Shown here piece by piece: positions 50,404-58,126 of a stretch of 64,000 bases of DNA; the first letter of the stretch is position 1; each line of letters begins with the position of its first letter. Below the pieces are notes generated by a model. The model saw only the letters and a list, made by a program, of their open reading frames with translations. It made no database searches and had not been told where the DNA came from. The translations under genes were made by a program, and so were the position numbers. Source of the DNA: Pseudomonas viridiflava (GTDB lineage: Bacteria > Pseudomonadota > Gammaproteobacteria > Pseudomonadales > Pseudomonadaceae); assembly GCF_900580865.1 (NCBI RefSeq), contig NZ_UTBZ01000099.1:313921-377920 (forward strand). The letters are read 5' to 3'.

Positions 50404-51765
50404 ATGCCCGATTTTTCCTTCTCCCGAGACAGCGCTATCTCAGCCCTGCGCACCCTTGGCGGCTGCACCGTTCTCGGCCTCGCCACCTGCGTTCAAGCGG
50501 CGCCCGCGTTCGACAGTGAATCACCGTACATGCTCGGTGACTGGAATGGCACGCGCACCGAACTCTCGGAAAAAGGCTACGACTTCAAACTCGATTACAC
50601 CGGCGAAATGGGCAGCAACCTGCACGGCGGCTACGACCATGACCGCACCGCGCGTTACAGCGATCAGTTCGGTCTGGGCACGCACCTGGATCTGCAAAAG
50701 ATCCTCGGCTGGAACGACGCCGAGTTTCAACTGACCATCACCAAACGCAGCGGCAACAACATCAGCAACGACCGCATCAACGATCCGCGCGTCGGTGGTT
50801 TCACCTCGGCCCAGGAAGTCTGGGGCCGTGGCCAGACCACGCGTCTGACGCAGATGTGGTACCAGCAGAAATTCTTCGATCAGAAACTCGACATCAAGGT
50901 CGGCCGTTTCGGCGAAGGCGAAGACTTCAACAGCTTCCCGTGCGACTTCCAGAATCTGGCGTTCTGCGGCTCGCAGGTCGGCAACTGGGTTGGCGGCATC
51001 TGGTACAACTGGCCGGTCAGCCAATGGGCGCTGCGCGTCAAATATCACCTGACCCCGGAGCTGTACGCACAGGTCGGCGCCTACGAACAGAACCCGTCGA
51101 ACCTTGATCGCGGCAACGGTTTCAAACTCAGCGGCAGCGGCACCCAAGGCGCGATCCTGCCGATCGAACTGGTGTGGACGCCGAAACTCAACGGCCTGCC
51201 GGGCGAATACCGCGCCGGTTACTACTACAGCAACGCGAAGGCCAGCGACGTCTATAAAGACAGCCAAGGCCAACCGGCAGCGCTGAGCGGTGAAGCCTAC
51301 CGCAGCGCGTCGAGCAAACACGGCGTGTGGCTGGGCATCCAGCAGCAAATCACCAGCGTCGCCAGCGACAACTCGCGCGGCTTGAGCGTGTTCGCCAACG
51401 GCACCATGCACGACAAGAAAACCAACGCGATCGACAACTACGTGCAGGCCGGCATCACCTACAAAGGCCCGTTCGATGCGCGCGCCAAGGACGACATCGG
51501 TTTCGCCCTCGCCCGCGTGCACGTCAACCCGGCCTTCCGCAAAAACGCCGAAGCCAGCAACCGCGCCAATGCAGTCTACAACTACGACGATCCGTCGTTC
51601 CTGCCGCCGCAAGACACCGAATACAGCGCCGAGCTGTATTACGGCGTGCACGTGACCAACTGGCTGACCGTACGCCCGAACCTGCAATACATCCGCCACC
51701 CCGGTGGCGTGAACAACGTCGACGACGCCCTGATCGGCGGGATCAAGATCCAGTCTTCGTTCTAG
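50404..51765 (+). CDS. oprB: OprB-type carbohydrate porin
   Basis: Outer-membrane channel of 453 residues for glucose and related sugars. The N-terminal stretch ending in TCVQA is a signal sequence. The mature part begins with FDSESPYMLGDWNGTRTELSEKGYDFKLDYTGEM, the usual OprB start, and ends in aromatic GGIKIQSSF as expected for a barrel. The gene directly precedes gcd on the same strand, so the pair delivers glucose to the periplasm and oxidises it there. In P. aeruginosa a porin gene likewise adjoins gcd. It is one of possibly several OprB paralogues. Confidence 0.9.
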   Translation: MPDFSFSRDSAISALRTLGGCTVLGLATCVQAAPAFDSESPYMLGDWNGTRTELSEKGYDFKLDYTGEMGSNLHGGYDHDRTARYSDQFGLGTHLDLQKILGWNDAEFQLTITKRSGNNISNDRINDPRVGGFTSAQEVWGRGQTTRLTQMWYQQKFFDQKLDIKVGRFGEGEDFNSFPCDFQNLAFCGSQVGNWVGGIWYNWPVSQWALRVKYHLTPELYAQVGAYEQNPSNLDRGNGFKLSGSGTQGAILPIELVWTPKLNGLPGEYRAGYYYSNAKASDVYKDSQGQPAALSGEAYRSASSKHGVWLGIQQQITSVASDNSRGLSVFANGTMHDKKTNAIDNYVQAGITYKGPFDARAKDDIGFALARVHVNPAFRKNAEASNRANAVYNYDDPSFLPPQDTEYSAELYYGVHVTNWLTVRPNLQYIRHPGGVNNVDDALIGGIKIQSSF

Positions 51766-51783
51766 AAAATCATTGAGATCCAA

Positions 51784-51875
51784 TGTGGGAGCGAGCCTGC
51801 TCGCGAAAGCAATTTCAACTTCACCAAAGAAGTCGTCTGACACACCGCTTTCGCGAGCAGGCTCGCTCCCACAGG
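51784..51875. repeat. REPIN-like palindrome pair E
   Basis: Inverted GGGAGCGAGCCTGCTCGCGA units around about 42 bases in the oprB-gcd gap. It may stabilise the porin message or reduce read-through to gcd. Confidence 0.88.
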
Positions 51876-51982
51876 AAATTTCGTTAGCTAGACAAGTTTT
51901 TATCTGAACCATGCCTGTGCCAAATCGTCATCTAAAGTGACTACAGCGCGGGACTACATAAAACGTCACGGAGAATCACACT

Positions 51983-54394
51983 ATGAGCACCGAAAGTGCT
52001 TCGAGTCGGGGCCGTCTGCTACCGAGCCTGCTCGGCATTCTGCTTCTACTGATGGGCCTGGCCATGTTGGCCGGTGGGGTCAAGCTGAGCATGCTCGGCG
52101 GCTCGCTGTACTACCTGCTGGCCGGTATCGGCATTGCGCTGAGCGGCATTCTGATGCTGATGCGCCGTCGCGCCGCGTTGGGCCTGTACGCCATCGTCTT
52201 GTTTGCCAGCACCGTTTGGGCGCTGTGGGAAGTCGGTCTGGACTGGTGGCAACTGGTGCCACGTCTGGCGCTGTGGTTTGTCCTCGGCTTCGTGATGTTG
52301 CTGCCGTGGTTCCGTCGTCCACTGCTGCTCGCAGGCCCGGCGCCGATGGGCACTGGCGGTCTGACCGTCGCTGTGGTGTTGGCCGGCGTCACCGCTCTGG
52401 CCAGCCTGTTCACCCACCCGGGCGAAACCTTCGGCGAACTGGGCCGCGACACCGCGGACACCACCAGCACCGCGCCAGCCATGCCTGATGGCGACTGGCA
52501 GGCGTATGGCCGCACCGAGTTCGGTGACCGTTACTCGCCGCTGAAGCAGATCACCCCGGCCAACGTCGGCAAGCTGCAAGAAGCCTGGCGCATCCAGACC
52601 GGCGACCTGCCGACGGCGGATGACCCGGTCGAGCTGACCAACGAAAACACCCCGCTGAAAGCCAACGGCATGATCTACGCCTGCACCGCGCACAGCAAAG
52701 TGTTGGCCCTGGACCCGGACACCGGCAAAGAACTGTGGCGCTTCGACCCGCAGATCAAGAGCCCGGTCGGTTTCAAAGGCTTTGCGCACATGACTTGCCG
52801 TGGCGTGTCGTACTACGACGAAGCCGCGTACGCCAAAACTGAGAACGCTGCCTCGGCGGTGATTTCCGAAGCTGGCAAAGCCGTTGCTCAGGCTTGCCCG
52901 CGTCGTCTGTACCTGCCAACCGCTGATGCTCGCCTGATCGCTCTGAACGCCGACACCGGCAAGATCTGCGAAGGCTTCGGCAACAAAGGCGTGGTTGACC
53001 TGACTCAAGGCATCGGCCCGTTCACCGCCGGTGGTTACTACTCCACCTCGCCAGCGGCGATTACCCGTGATCTGGTGATCATGGGCGGTCACGTGACCGA
53101 CAACGAATCGACCAACGAGCCATCGGGCGTGATCCGCGCCTTCGACGTGCGCGACGGTCACCTCGTGTGGAACTGGGACAGCGACAAGCCAGACGCCACC
53201 GAGCCTTTGGCACCGGGCGAAACCTACAGCCGCAACTCGGCGAACATGTGGTCGCTGGCCAGTGTCGACGAAAAACTCGGCATGGTTTACCTGCCACTGG
53301 GCAACCAGACTCCAGACCAGTGGGGCGCTGATCGCACCCCAGGCGCCGAGAAATTCAGCGCCGGCGTCGTAGCCCTGGACCTGGCCACCGGTAAAGTGCG
53401 CTGGAACTACCAGTTCACCCACCACGACCTGTGGGACATGGACGTTGGCAGCCAGCCAACCCTGCTCGACATGAAAACCGCCGACGGCGTGAAACCTGCG
53501 CTGATCGCCCCGACCAAACAGGGCAGCCTGTACGTCCTCGACCGTCGTGACGGCACGCCGATCATTCCGATCAAGGAAATCCCGGTCCCGCAAGGCGCCG
53601 TGAAAGGCGACCACACCGCACCGACCCAGGCCCGTTCGGACCTCAACCTGCTGGCCCCGGAACTCACCGAAAAAGCCATGTGGGGCGCAAGCCCGTTCGA
53701 CCAGATGCTGTGCCGCATCCAGTTCAAAGAACTGCGTTACGAAGGCCAGTACACCCCGCCGTCGGAACAGGGCAGCCTGATCTACCCGGGTAACGTTGGC
53801 GTGTTCAACTGGGGCGGCGTCTCGGTCGACCCGGTTCGCCAAATGCTGTTCACCAGCCCGAACTACATGGCCTTCGTTTCGAAAATGGTGCCACGCGAGC
53901 AAGTCGCCGCCGGCAGCAAACGCGAAAGCGAAACCGCTGGCGTGCAACCGAACACCGGCGCGCCATACGCGGTGATCATGCACCCGTTCATGTCGCCATT
54001 CGGCGTACCGTGCCAGGCCCCGGCCTGGGGCTACGTTGCCGGTATCGACCTGACCACCAGCAAAGTCGTGTGGAAACGCAAAAACGGCACCAGCCGCGAC
54101 AGCTCGCCAATCCCGATCGGCTTCACCCTCGGCGTGCCTAGCATGGGCGGCTCGATGGTCACGGCCGGCGGCGTCGGCTTCCTCAGCGGCACCCTCGACC
54201 AGTACCTGCGCGCGTACGACGTGAACAGCGGTAAAGAGCTGTGGAAATCGCGTCTGCCGGCGGGTGGTCAAGCGACTCCGATGACTTACACCGGCAAGGA
54301 CGGCAAGCAGTACGTGCTGCTGGTTGTCGGCGGTCACGGTTCGCTGGGCACCAAAATGGGTGACTATGTGATTGCGTACAAACTGCCGGAATAA
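51983..54394 (+). CDS. gcd: Membrane-bound PQQ-dependent glucose dehydrogenase
   Basis: Oxidises glucose (and some other aldoses) to gluconolactone in the periplasm with PQQ as cofactor, feeding electrons to ubiquinone. It is 803 residues, the usual length. The first 140 or so residues contain five membrane segments. From about residue 170 (DWQAYGRTEFGDRYSPLKQI) the eight-bladed PQQ propeller follows, with repeated tryptophan-docking motifs (ALDPDTGKELWRFD, ALDLATGKVRWNYQFTHHDLWDMD, GKELWKSRLPAGG). Gluconate made by this enzyme acidifies the surroundings and can solubilise phosphate. A strong terminator lies downstream. Confidence 0.96.
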   Translation: MSTESASSRGRLLPSLLGILLLLMGLAMLAGGVKLSMLGGSLYYLLAGIGIALSGILMLMRRRAALGLYAIVLFASTVWALWEVGLDWWQLVPRLALWFVLGFVMLLPWFRRPLLLAGPAPMGTGGLTVAVVLAGVTALASLFTHPGETFGELGRDTADTTSTAPAMPDGDWQAYGRTEFGDRYSPLKQITPANVGKLQEAWRIQTGDLPTADDPVELTNENTPLKANGMIYACTAHSKVLALDPDTGKELWRFDPQIKSPVGFKGFAHMTCRGVSYYDEAAYAKTENAASAVISEAGKAVAQACPRRLYLPTADARLIALNADTGKICEGFGNKGVVDLTQGIGPFTAGGYYSTSPAAITRDLVIMGGHVTDNESTNEPSGVIRAFDVRDGHLVWNWDSDKPDATEPLAPGETYSRNSANMWSLASVDEKLGMVYLPLGNQTPDQWGADRTPGAEKFSAGVVALDLATGKVRWNYQFTHHDLWDMDVGSQPTLLDMKTADGVKPALIAPTKQGSLYVLDRRDGTPIIPIKEIPVPQGAVKGDHTAPTQARSDLNLLAPELTEKAMWGASPFDQMLCRIQFKELRYEGQYTPPSEQGSLIYPGNVGVFNWGGVSVDPVRQMLFTSPNYMAFVSKMVPREQVAAGSKRESETAGVQPNTGAPYAVIMHPFMSPFGVPCQAPAWGYVAGIDLTTSKVVWKRKNGTSRDSSPIPIGFTLGVPSMGGSMVTAGGVGFLSGTLDQYLRAYDVNSGKELWKSRLPAGGQATPMTYTGKDGKQYVLLVVGGHGSLGTKMGDYVIAYKLPE

Positions 54395-54413
54395 GTTTTA
54401 GCCGGTAGTGATG

Positions 54414-54447
54414 AAGGCGATGCCCCGAAAGGGACATCGCCTTTTTT
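54414..54447 (+). terminator. Intrinsic terminator of gcd
   Basis: AAGGCGATG (54414-54422) pairs with CATCGCCTT (54434-54442), with extra CCC/GGG pairs inside and a T run after it, 20 bases past the stop. Confidence 0.9.
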
Positions 54448-54465
54448 GTGCACGCCAAACACCCA

Positions 54466-54550
54466 TGTAGGAGCTGCCGAAGGCTGCGATCTTTTGATCT
54501 GGCTTTTAAAAAACGAAGTCAAAAGATCGCAGCCTTCGGCAGCTCCTACA
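54466..54550. repeat. 33-bp hairpin element, copy 2
   Basis: Arms of about 32 bases (TGTAGGAGCTGCCGAAGG... at 54466-54497 and the complement at 54519-54550) with a 21-base loop, just after the gcd terminator. Confidence 0.88.
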
Positions 54551-54761
54551 GGTTGAAATGCGTTGATCTGTGGGAAAGGTACTCGTCCTACAGACGTTGA
54601 AAGTGGCGCGGAGTTTTCCGACAAGTCGCGTCGGTTGTGCCTCGGAAATCGGCTGGATAGGCTCTGGGGGTCGCTGCAAATTCAGCGAACGGGCGTCGCG
54701 GCCCGACTTCTGGGGCATAATTGCCGCCGCTTAACAGCAGCACCCCGAGTGCTTGTTTTAT

Positions 54762-54845
54762 GGTGGCTGTACGCGGGATACCTTCGGGTATGCCGAATGC
54801 TCAGGTCGGTCCGCGAACCCGCGTACAGCTGCCACCCTCTTTTTG
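54762..54845 (+). ncRNA. Candidate structured leader RNA of the DUF6124-type gene
   Basis: GGTGGCTGTACGCGGG (54762-54777) pairs with CCCGCGTACAGC and CCACC (54818-54836), a 16-bp stem with a two-base bulge. Inside are a hairpin with a UUCG tetraloop (ATACC-TTCG-GGTAT, 54778-54791) and a third helix (CCGA 54793-54796 with TCGG 54806-54809), giving a multi-branch fold. TCTTTTTG follows (54838-54845), as after an intrinsic terminator. Another stem, AGGAAT with ATTCCT (54861-54878), lies just before the Shine-Dalgarno sequence of the gene starting at 54891. It could be an attenuator or a small RNA. Confidence 0.6.
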
Positions 54846-54890
54846 CGTCGCGGCAATTAGAGGAATGGCCCAATTCCTGAGGAGCAACAA

Positions 54891-55265
54891 ATGAAAAAAC
54901 CAACACCCAATCCGCCAGAAACCAACGACACCTCGCCCTACGAATCCCCCGATTCCAAGAAATTCCACGAAGCCGCCGAACGCGCCCTCGACCACTACCT
55001 CAAACCCAGCGCCTTAACCCTGCGCTTCCACAAACCCAGCACCATGTTCCAGGTCGCCCCCGAGCAAGACAGCGAAAGCCTGCTGGTCCACGCCTGCGAA
55101 TCCCTGGCCCAGGCCAGCCTCATGAGCAGCGACATCGCCGCCTACATCGACCTGCCGCAACGGCGCACGATTCTGGCGATCCAGCAAATCATCATGCTCG
55201 CCGAACTGGCGGTGAACCGCGTGCTGGATAACCACGAAATATCCCACACACCAACACACAGCTGA
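54891..55265 (+). CDS. DUF6124 family protein
   Basis: Small acidic protein of 124 residues of unknown function, of the kind annotated as DUF6124 (formerly DUF3077) in Pseudomonas. The sequence shows a Pro/Asn-rich start, AAERALDHYL, and a helical bundle-like part (LLVHACESLAQASLMSSDIAAYIDLPQRRTILAIQQIIMLAELAVNRVLD). No signal peptide or membrane segment. GAGGAGCAACAA precedes the ATG. The structured leader directly upstream suggests post-transcriptional control. Confidence 0.8.
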   Translation: MKKPTPNPPETNDTSPYESPDSKKFHEAAERALDHYLKPSALTLRFHKPSTMFQVAPEQDSESLLVHACESLAQASLMSSDIAAYIDLPQRRTILAIQQIIMLAELAVNRVLDNHEISHTPTHS

Positions 55266-55545
55266 AAAGCCCCTCACCCTAACCCTCTCCCAGAGGGAGA
55301 GGGGACTGACCGAGGTGTTTGGGAGAGATACGCCGACGTGCAATACCGAGTCGTACCCAAATCTGAATCAGATCAAAAGCCCCTCACCCTAGCCCTCCCG
55401 AAACGTCGGACCGCCCGGAGGGAGAGGGGACTGACCGAGGTGATTGCGAGAGATACGCCGACGTGCGATTCCGCGTTGAACTCAGGCTTTGAAAAGCCCA
55501 CAAATCGGCCCCCTCTCCCTCGGGAGAGGGCTGGGGTGAGGGGAA
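55266..55545. repeat. CCCTCACCC-type intergenic element, copy 4 (double)
   Basis: Two left ends in tandem (from 55273 and from 55381) share the following GACTGACCGAGGTG and GAGAGATACGCCGACGTGC sequence. One right end (GGGAGAGGGCTGGGGTGAGG, about 55519-55540) closes the structure. The second left end contains the 19-base insert (55397-55415). This looks like a partial duplication of the element. Confidence 0.72.
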
Positions 55546-55927
55546 GCAACAACGCAAATCAAAAGCCGAACCCCTGTGCTCTTCACCACTCAATAGGCCG
55601 AGTGTCAGCTCGCCTGCCCTTGATCTTGATCTTGATCTTGATCCACGGGCGACGTCGGAAGGCTGAGTGGAGGGATTGATCCGGGCGTGGGAGCGCAGCG
55701 ACCGTTTGGCGCAGCCAAACACAGCGAGAGGAGGTGCAGCGAAGCAAACCGTAGGCGCTGCGCCCGGATCGATCCCGCAGCGAAGGAACCCCGAGCCCCA
55801 GCGAGCGGGCCGCACGTAGGAGCAAGCCCTTTTGGTTACTTTTGGGGCGTTTGCCAAAAGTGACCCGCCGTAAGGGCGGAACCCTAATCAGCAACACCCG
55901 AAGCAACGGATATGCCCCCAATCCAAA
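55546..55927. repeat. Dispersed-type non-coding module with TTGATC hexamers
   Basis: No gene. The module contains four TTGATC units in tandem (55620-55643), then GC-rich palindromic stretches (GCGCAGCGACCGTTTGGCGC, GGTAGGCGCTGCGCC-like). It ends in TTTTGGTTACTTTTGGGGCG and GTGACCCGCCGTAAGGGCGG. I recognise this ending as a sequence that recurs in many Pseudomonas genomes, usually near gene ends. The function is unknown. The convergent YdcZ-type gene ends at 55928. Confidence 0.6.
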
Positions 55928-56380
55928 TCACTCAGCAGCACGCGAACTGCGATACATAAACACCAAAGCCACCCCCAAACACCCCATCGCCAAAATCCGC
56001 GAACCAGACAGCTCAATCGCCGGATTCCCCAACCAGCCAAAATTATCAATCAACATCCCCATCCCCAACTGCCCGACAATCACCGCCACCGTCGCCACAG
56101 CCGTCCCCACCACCGGCACCGCCCCGACCATCACCATCATGTACACCACGCCAAACAGCGCCCCGGTCAACTGCCACTTCGGCACATCCAAAAGACTCAC
56201 CGCATGGGCCGGCTCAAAAAACAAAATCAACAACCCGGTCGACACCGCACCCACAACAAACGTCAGCAAACTACTGCGCAACACCCCGACACTCTCGCCC
56301 AAACGCCCATTGATCGCCGCCTGCACACTCAACACCGCACCGGCCAACACCACCACCGCCAACAAAATAACCAGACTCAT
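55928..56380 (-). CDS. DMT family transporter, YdcZ/DUF606 type (first of pair)
   Basis: Half-size membrane protein of 150 residues with four to five helices, of the YdcZ (DUF606) branch of the drug/metabolite transporter superfamily. Typical segments are GAVLSVQAAINGRLGESVGVLRSSLLTFVVG and VPKWQLTGALFGVVYMMVMV. It starts two codons after the stop of the paralogous upstream gene, with GGGTGAG overlapping that stop as ribosome binding site. The two half-size proteins probably form a heterodimer. The substrate is unknown. Confidence 0.85.
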   Translation of the reverse strand: MSLVILLAVVVLAGAVLSVQAAINGRLGESVGVLRSSLLTFVVGAVSTGLLILFFEPAHAVSLLDVPKWQLTGALFGVVYMMVMVGAVPVVGTAVATVAVIVGQLGMGMLIDNFGWLGNPAIELSGSRILAMGCLGVALVFMYRSSRAAE

Positions 56381-56383
56381 CAC

Positions 56384-56878
56384 TCACCCCCGCGCAATCA
56401 AAACAAGTGCCACCACAATCAACCCCAACGCCAGCCAACGCTCGGCATTGACCTTCTTGCGCGTCGCCCCGAACCAGCCGAAATGGTCGATCAACACACT
56501 CTTGCCGACCTGCCCGGACAAAATCGCAATCATGGTCATGGCAATGCCGATATGCGGCGTCGCCAGGGTCAACACCACCACATACATCGGCCCCAGAAAC
56601 CCGCCAATCAACTGCCAGCGCGGCAGATCGGTCAGCGCCGGCCCCTTCTGCGGCCCCGCAAACAACAACAGCAAAAACAGAATCGCCGAACCCACACCGA
56701 AGATGCTCAAGGTCGCCCACAGATGCCCGACCTGCACGCCCAACGGCCCGAGCAACCCGGCCTCCACCGACAAACCCATACCCGCGAGAATCACCAGCGG
56801 CAGCAACACCAAGCGCAATCCGGATTTCGTCGCCGGTGCGCTGACACTCACCTCATCCAACGTCTGCATAAACAACAT
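56384..56878 (-). CDS. DMT family transporter, YdcZ/DUF606 type (second of pair)
   Basis: Paralogue of the neighbouring gene, 164 residues, with the same GQVGKSVLIDHFGWFG motif as GQLGMGMLIDNFGWLG in its partner and LPRWQLIGGFLGPMYVV as LPKWQLTGALFG-like sequence. The ATG at 56878 (MLFMQTLDE) gives a credible N-terminus; 56869 is an alternative. It is divergent from the LysR regulator with about 100 bp between start codons, which probably controls the pair. Unlike its partner it has a 20-residue hydrophilic start. Confidence 0.83.
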   Translation of the reverse strand: MLFMQTLDEVSVSAPATKSGLRLVLLPLVILAGMGLSVEAGLLGPLGVQVGHLWATLSIFGVGSAILFLLLLFAGPQKGPALTDLPRWQLIGGFLGPMYVVVLTLATPHIGIAMTMIAILSGQVGKSVLIDHFGWFGATRKKVNAERWLALGLIVVALVLIARG

Positions 56879-56979
56879 TCCACTCAAATAAACGATGGCG
56901 CGGATTATCGGCTGGCGAAGCTGTGCGATAAATGGGAGCATCCGGACAACACTTTTGCGCAACTCGCACAGCAGGACCA

Positions 56980-57918
56980 ATGATGCACGGGCTAAACGAA
57001 CTCGGATTCAAAGCGCTAAGGCTGTTTGTCGCGGTGCTCGACCACGGCAGTTTCTCCGAAGTGGCCCGCCGTGAGGGTGTGGCACCCTCCTCGATCTCCC
57101 GGCAGATCCAGTTGATGGAGCAGGCGCTGAACCAGCAATTGCTCTACCGCCACACCCGCGCCGTCACGCCGACCGAAGCCGGGCGCATGCTCGGTCATCA
57201 TGCGCGGCTGGTGCTGGTGCAACTCGAAGAAGCCGAACAGGCGTTGCAGGAGCAGCAAAGCGAACCCACCGGTCTGGTGCGCATCAACGCCCCGGTGGTG
57301 TTCGGTCAGCGGCATCTGACGCCGTGGCTGGGCCAGATGTGCGCGCGTTATCCGAAGCTGCAACTGGATATCCAGCAGACCGACCATTACGTCGACCCGT
57401 TACAGGAAGGCGCGGATCTGCTGTTTCGCATCGGCCCGTTGCACGATTCGAGCATGCAGGCGCGGATTGTGGCGCCGCATCGCTTTCAGGTCGCGGCCAG
57501 TCCGGCTTATCTGGAGCGCTATGGCACGCCGCAAAAGCCCGAAGATCTCGCGCAACACCAATGCCTGGCCTACAAAGGCGCGACCGGCCAGCAGCGCTGG
57601 TTTTTCCGCCGCGATGGCGAGGACTGGACGCCGTATTCGGTGAAAGGCCCGATCACCGGCAACCACGCCGACACCCTCACCCAAGCCGCCGAACAAGGAT
57701 TGGGGCTGGTGATGTTTCCGTCGTGGCTGATTGGTGAGGCGGTGCGCGACGGGACGCTGGTGCCGGTACTGGGGGAATATCAGGTATCGAACAGCCTGGA
57801 GCCGCAGCAGATTGCGGTGTTGTGGCCGGGGAGCCGACGGTTGTCGGTGAAGGTGCGGACGGTGATTGATTTCTTTATCGAATGTTTTGGTGAAGTGCCC
57901 TACTGGGATCGACCTTGA
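56980..57918 (+). CDS. LysR family transcriptional regulator
   Basis: Regulator of about 312 residues, with an N-terminal helix-turn-helix (FSEVARREGVAPSSISRQIQLME) and a type 2 periplasmic-binding-like effector domain. It belongs to the CrgA/DmlR-like branch by its GLVRINAPVVFGQRHLTPWL segment. ATGs at 56980 and 56983 both follow AGGA; the second has better spacing. It is divergent from the YdcZ pair, its likely target. A large repeat element follows it. Confidence 0.9.
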   Translation: MMHGLNELGFKALRLFVAVLDHGSFSEVARREGVAPSSISRQIQLMEQALNQQLLYRHTRAVTPTEAGRMLGHHARLVLVQLEEAEQALQEQQSEPTGLVRINAPVVFGQRHLTPWLGQMCARYPKLQLDIQQTDHYVDPLQEGADLLFRIGPLHDSSMQARIVAPHRFQVAASPAYLERYGTPQKPEDLAQHQCLAYKGATGQQRWFFRRDGEDWTPYSVKGPITGNHADTLTQAAEQGLGLVMFPSWLIGEAVRDGTLVPVLGEYQVSNSLEPQQIAVLWPGSRRLSVKVRTVIDFFIECFGEVPYWDRP

Positions 57919-57939
57919 GGGGCTGAAGATCAAGAGCCC

Positions 57940-58118
57940 CTCACCCTAGCCCTCTCCCGGAGGGAGAGGGAACTGACCGAGGTGTCTCGCGTCATCCATC
58001 GACCTGAAAGATTCAGTCGATTATGGATTCGGTAAAGCTGTTTCAGGTCGGCGAAGTTCCACAGCATCCCCCAATCAGTCCCCTCTCCCTCCGGGAGAGG
58101 GCTAGGGTGAGGGGCTTT
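57940..58118. repeat. CCCTCACCC-type intergenic element, copy 5
   Basis: The left end CCCTCACCCTAGCCCTCTCC and the right end GGGAGAGGGCTAGGGTGAGG are exact inverted counterparts. Each contains its own CCCTC/GAGGG hairpin. The body (GACCGAGGTGTCTCGCGTC, GATTATGGATTCGG) is homologous to copy 2. It lies exactly between the convergent LysR and chemoreceptor genes. Confidence 0.82.
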
Positions 58119-58126
58119 TCAGGCTG

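Noticed and set aside
52046..54337. 763-codon open frame antisense to gcd
   Set aside because: gcd is unmistakable; long antisense frames are common in GC-rich Pseudomonas genes.
55620..55643. Four TTGATC hexamers as a phase-variation tract
   Set aside because: They lie in a non-coding module with no promoter or reading frame that they could switch.
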